The translations under genes were made by a program, and so were the position numbers. 7,064 nucleotides of DNA from the NCBI GenBank assembly GCA_018969805.1, contig JAGWXQ010000080.1:1-7064 (forward strand), given 5' to 3'. This document shows positions 5,432 to 7,064 of this stretch, one piece after another. The notes under the pieces were generated by a model, which worked only from the letters and a program-made list of their open reading frames with translations, searched no databases and was not told the origin of the DNA. The DNA comes from Paenibacillaceae bacterium (GTDB lineage Bacteria; Bacillota; Bacilli; Paenibacillales; YIM-B00363). The stretch's first letter is position 1. Each line of letters starts with the position of its first letter.

Positions 5432-5535
5432 ACGTACTACTGAGATCAATGAACAGCATTACAGGAAGGAGATGAACAATCGAGTGTTTTTAACTGAATG
5501 ATCGCATGAAACAAGCACCCTGCAAGCTCTTCTGT

Positions 5536-5763
5536 TTACCACATTTCTTGGTCATCATAAGCACTGTCCCATATTCTCGGATACTTGATCCCATCCACGC
5601 TCATTTGCCTCATTTCTGCCCTTACGATTTTCGCCACTTCTCCCATGATACGGACGCAACGCGTGGAGGAGGTGTTCACGATCCTGTTGCATTGTACGCT
5701 TCCATTTTGTATCGTATACACATGAAGATTGGACGGGAAGGTGGTGTTTCTCCATGAAACCAA
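5536..5763 (-). other. Unrecognised minus-strand open frame, possible gene remnant
   Basis: I do not recognise this frame. It would encode 75 residues; the C-terminal half has protein-like composition (RIMGEVAKIVRAEMRQM, then SVDGIKYPRIWDSAYDDQEMW), while the first half does not. It has no visible ribosome binding site and its start overlaps the first bases of the Fic gene on the other strand. It could be the end of a disrupted gene or a chance frame. Confidence 0.2.
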
Positions 5764-6467
5764 AATTTCAACTGTCCGTTGAACAAAATGTGTTTTTAGC
5801 CAAAAGAAACATTGTCGATTATATTTGGAAAAGTGCGAAAATGGAAGGATTAAAAATCACCTATCCAGAAACACAATCCATTTACAATGGCATGACGGTT
5901 CATGGCGTTGCAGTGCCTGATATTTTGATTGTGATCAACTTAAAGCAGGCTTGGCAGTTTGTGTTAGAACATTTGGATTACCCGTTCGATTTGCCATTGA
6001 TTTCAAAAATTAATCATTGTGTTGGGAACAACAATATCGTATGGAATGCAGGGCACGTCAGAAAAACACCGATTGTGTTTGGGGGAACTTCATGGAAACC
6101 AGAGATTCCTGATGAAGAACAGATCAAAGTAAAACTGACAGAAATTCATAAAATGGAAAACCCAACAGAACGTGCCATTACGTTGATGTTGGTTCTCATG
6201 CGTACACAAATGTTTACGGACGGAAATAAAAGAACGGCGATGTTGGCAGCAAATCACGCATTGATTGCGTCAGGTGGTGGGATCATTTCCGTACCCGTTG
6301 AACAGCACACTGCGTTTTTCGAATTGCTCATCCAATACTATGAAACAAACGAGATGGGAAAAATCAAACAATTTGTGTACGATCATTGTATTGATGGCAT
6401 GGAATTTGAGCCTGTACAAGAAGTGAAATTCGACTTTCAAAAACGTAAAAATGATCGCAGAGAATGA
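5754..6467 (+). CDS. Fic-domain protein with Gln replacing the catalytic His
   Basis: This 237-residue protein has Fic/DOC architecture; active Fic enzymes usually transfer AMP or another nucleotide part to target hydroxyls. Near the N-terminus SAKMEG (residues 27-32) fits the inhibitory-helix motif [S/T]xxxE[G/N], with E31 as the candidate inhibitory glutamate. A flap-like stretch GHVRKTPIVFGGTSW spans 100-114. The core motif at 152-160 is QMFTDGNKR, where the consensus is HxFx(D/E)GN(G/K)R; metal-binding D156, phosphate-binding N158 and R160 are kept, but the catalytic histidine is Q152 (CAA). The protein may therefore be inactive as an AMP transferase, do other chemistry, or belong to a Gln-bearing branch. 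Start ATG has AAGGTGG 9 bases upstream. The gene is clearly AT-richer than patA or the reductase and lacks the CGATCG hexamer, suggesting a separate origin. No separate antitoxin gene is adjacent. Confidence 0.85.
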   Translation: MKPKFQLSVEQNVFLAKRNIVDYIWKSAKMEGLKITYPETQSIYNGMTVHGVAVPDILIVINLKQAWQFVLEHLDYPFDLPLISKINHCVGNNNIVWNAGHVRKTPIVFGGTSWKPEIPDEEQIKVKLTEIHKMENPTERAITLMLVLMRTQMFTDGNKRTAMLAANHALIASGGGIISVPVEQHTAFFELLIQYYETNEMGKIKQFVYDHCIDGMEFEPVQEVKFDFQKRKNDRRE

Positions 6468-6761
6468 CACATCTTCAACCACAACACAGGGCTGGGACAA
6501 CGATTCCTGAGAATAATGATGTTGAAAGTAGGTTTTCTTTAGAAAAAACCGTGCGTCCATTCACTAGAAACGTTACACAGCATACTCCTTCTCGTGCGAA
6601 TCTGACATGTTCTTTCGTGAATAATCATCCGCATACTGAACTTTTACGCGTTGAGGAAACGGCCTATCAAGCGTTTTACAAACTCTAAAGCTTATTGCTG
6701 GTTGACCAGCGTTTACAATGCTTGGTATCGCTTCAATAAAAAATTTTTACGCTTTTTTTGA
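6468..6761 (+). pseudogene. Degenerate coding-like sequence after the Fic gene
   Basis: A frame with a potential ATG at 6464 (ATGA overlap with the Fic stop) runs to 6688 and ends HTELLRVEETAYQAFYKL. Dropping one T at 6686 lets it continue in frame through KAYCWLTSVYNAWYRFNKKF to a stop at 6759-6761. The aromatic-rich continuation reads like genuine protein, which suggests a frameshifted remnant, possibly of a mobile element, though I cannot name a family. There is no ribosome binding site, and the first part is not clearly protein-like. Its end overlaps the end of the minus-strand frame at 6747. A hairpin-like stretch (GGTTTT at 6532-6537 with AAAACC near 6546-6551) lies inside. Confidence 0.27.
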
Positions 6762-7064
6762 ATTGTCCTTTTTAGTTTTTTTATCAACATACTCATGATT
6801 TAAAAACTTTCCATCAAAAATATCCGAGGTATTTATTAAGATAATTTTATCCTTATCTCGCTTATGGTTTTGCGAAATGGACTCGACCACATCCCCAACC
6901 TTCACCTCCCTGCACCGCGCATATTGCAACACCGCATACCCTGCCTTGATCACATCACGAAACGCTTCACTCAACGCATGCCAATCGAGCACATCGACCC
7001 GAAAGGGCAAATTTGACTCTTGAAATGCGTCTTTCACATCCGCCATGGTCAGCAACGGCAATGC
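6747..7064 (-). pseudogene. MNT-type nucleotidyltransferase tail fused in frame to a truncated HsdS start
   Basis: The frame enters from the right edge, so its N-terminus is missing. The first 47 or so visible residues (LTMADVKDAFQESN, LPFRVDVLDWHALSEAFR, AGYAVLQ) are the C-terminal half of a minimal nucleotidyltransferase (MNT) domain, with the third carboxylate region at FRVDVLDW. The GSxxxG and DxD motifs would lie outside the window. From about 6903 leftward the same frame reads KVGDVVESISQNHKRDK, IILINTSDIFDGKFLNHEYV, which is the start of the first target-recognition domain of a type I restriction specificity subunit (HsdS). It stops after KKTKKDNSKKA. Reducing two A-runs by one base each would give LKGQFKKSVK, the expected HsdS continuation, then the similarity ends. 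The nucleotidyltransferase part is GC-rich like the host, the HsdS part AT-rich. HsdS function is lost; whether the nucleotidyltransferase still works is unknown. Confidence 0.65.

Larger units (their letters stand above)
5206..5753. other. 548-base stretch between the reductase and the Fic gene
   Basis: No well-supported gene is present. In order it holds two hairpins (5255-5278 and 5304-5332), a candidate extended -10 promoter (5402-5431), a GGAAGGAG motif followed by only a nine-codon frame (5473-5502), and a minus-strand open frame that might be a gene remnant (5536-5763). Base composition changes here from GC-rich core to AT-richer accessory DNA. Confidence 0.6.

Overview
The window looks like a chromosomal segment of a spore-former-type Bacillota (Bacilli). 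The reasons are strong AGGAGG-like ribosome binding sites, a UvrX-type Y-family polymerase paired with a YolD-like protein, and an aminotransferase that closely resembles Bacillus PatA. I cannot name a genus. From about 300 to 5300 the DNA is fairly GC-rich and unusually full of the hexamer CGATCG. From about 5310 to 6890 it is AT-richer and has none.

Left to right: a minus-strand protein tail with 24-bp tandem repeats runs off the left edge (1-227). Next come rsmD (16S rRNA methyltransferase, minus) and a 32-codon small ORF directly upstream of it whose stop codon adjoins the rsmD ribosome binding site. A minus-strand operon of translesion polymerase and YolD-like protein follows. A 34-bp repeat family brackets this operon: two copies lie in its leader and one lies just after yolD. 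The divergent intergenic region (2606-2967) leads to patA (plus), then to an aldo/keto reductase (plus) with its own strong ribosome binding site. Past 5205 is a 548-base stretch with two hairpins and an orphan promoter, then an AT-rich Fic-domain gene, degenerate coding-like sequence, and at the right edge a minus-strand ORF joining the end of an MNT-type nucleotidyltransferase to a broken start of a type I restriction specificity subunit.

Functionally, the left two thirds is housekeeping: rRNA modification, error-prone repair, lysine/diaminopimelate synthesis and carbonyl reduction. The right third looks like an accessory, defence- or toxin-related patch with recombination scars. The points most worth checking are the Fic protein, which keeps an N-terminal inhibitory motif but has Gln in place of the catalytic His; the nucleotidyltransferase-HsdS fusion; and the repeat family around the polymerase operon. 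I found no convincing complete new system, and no tRNA, rRNA or CRISPR array.
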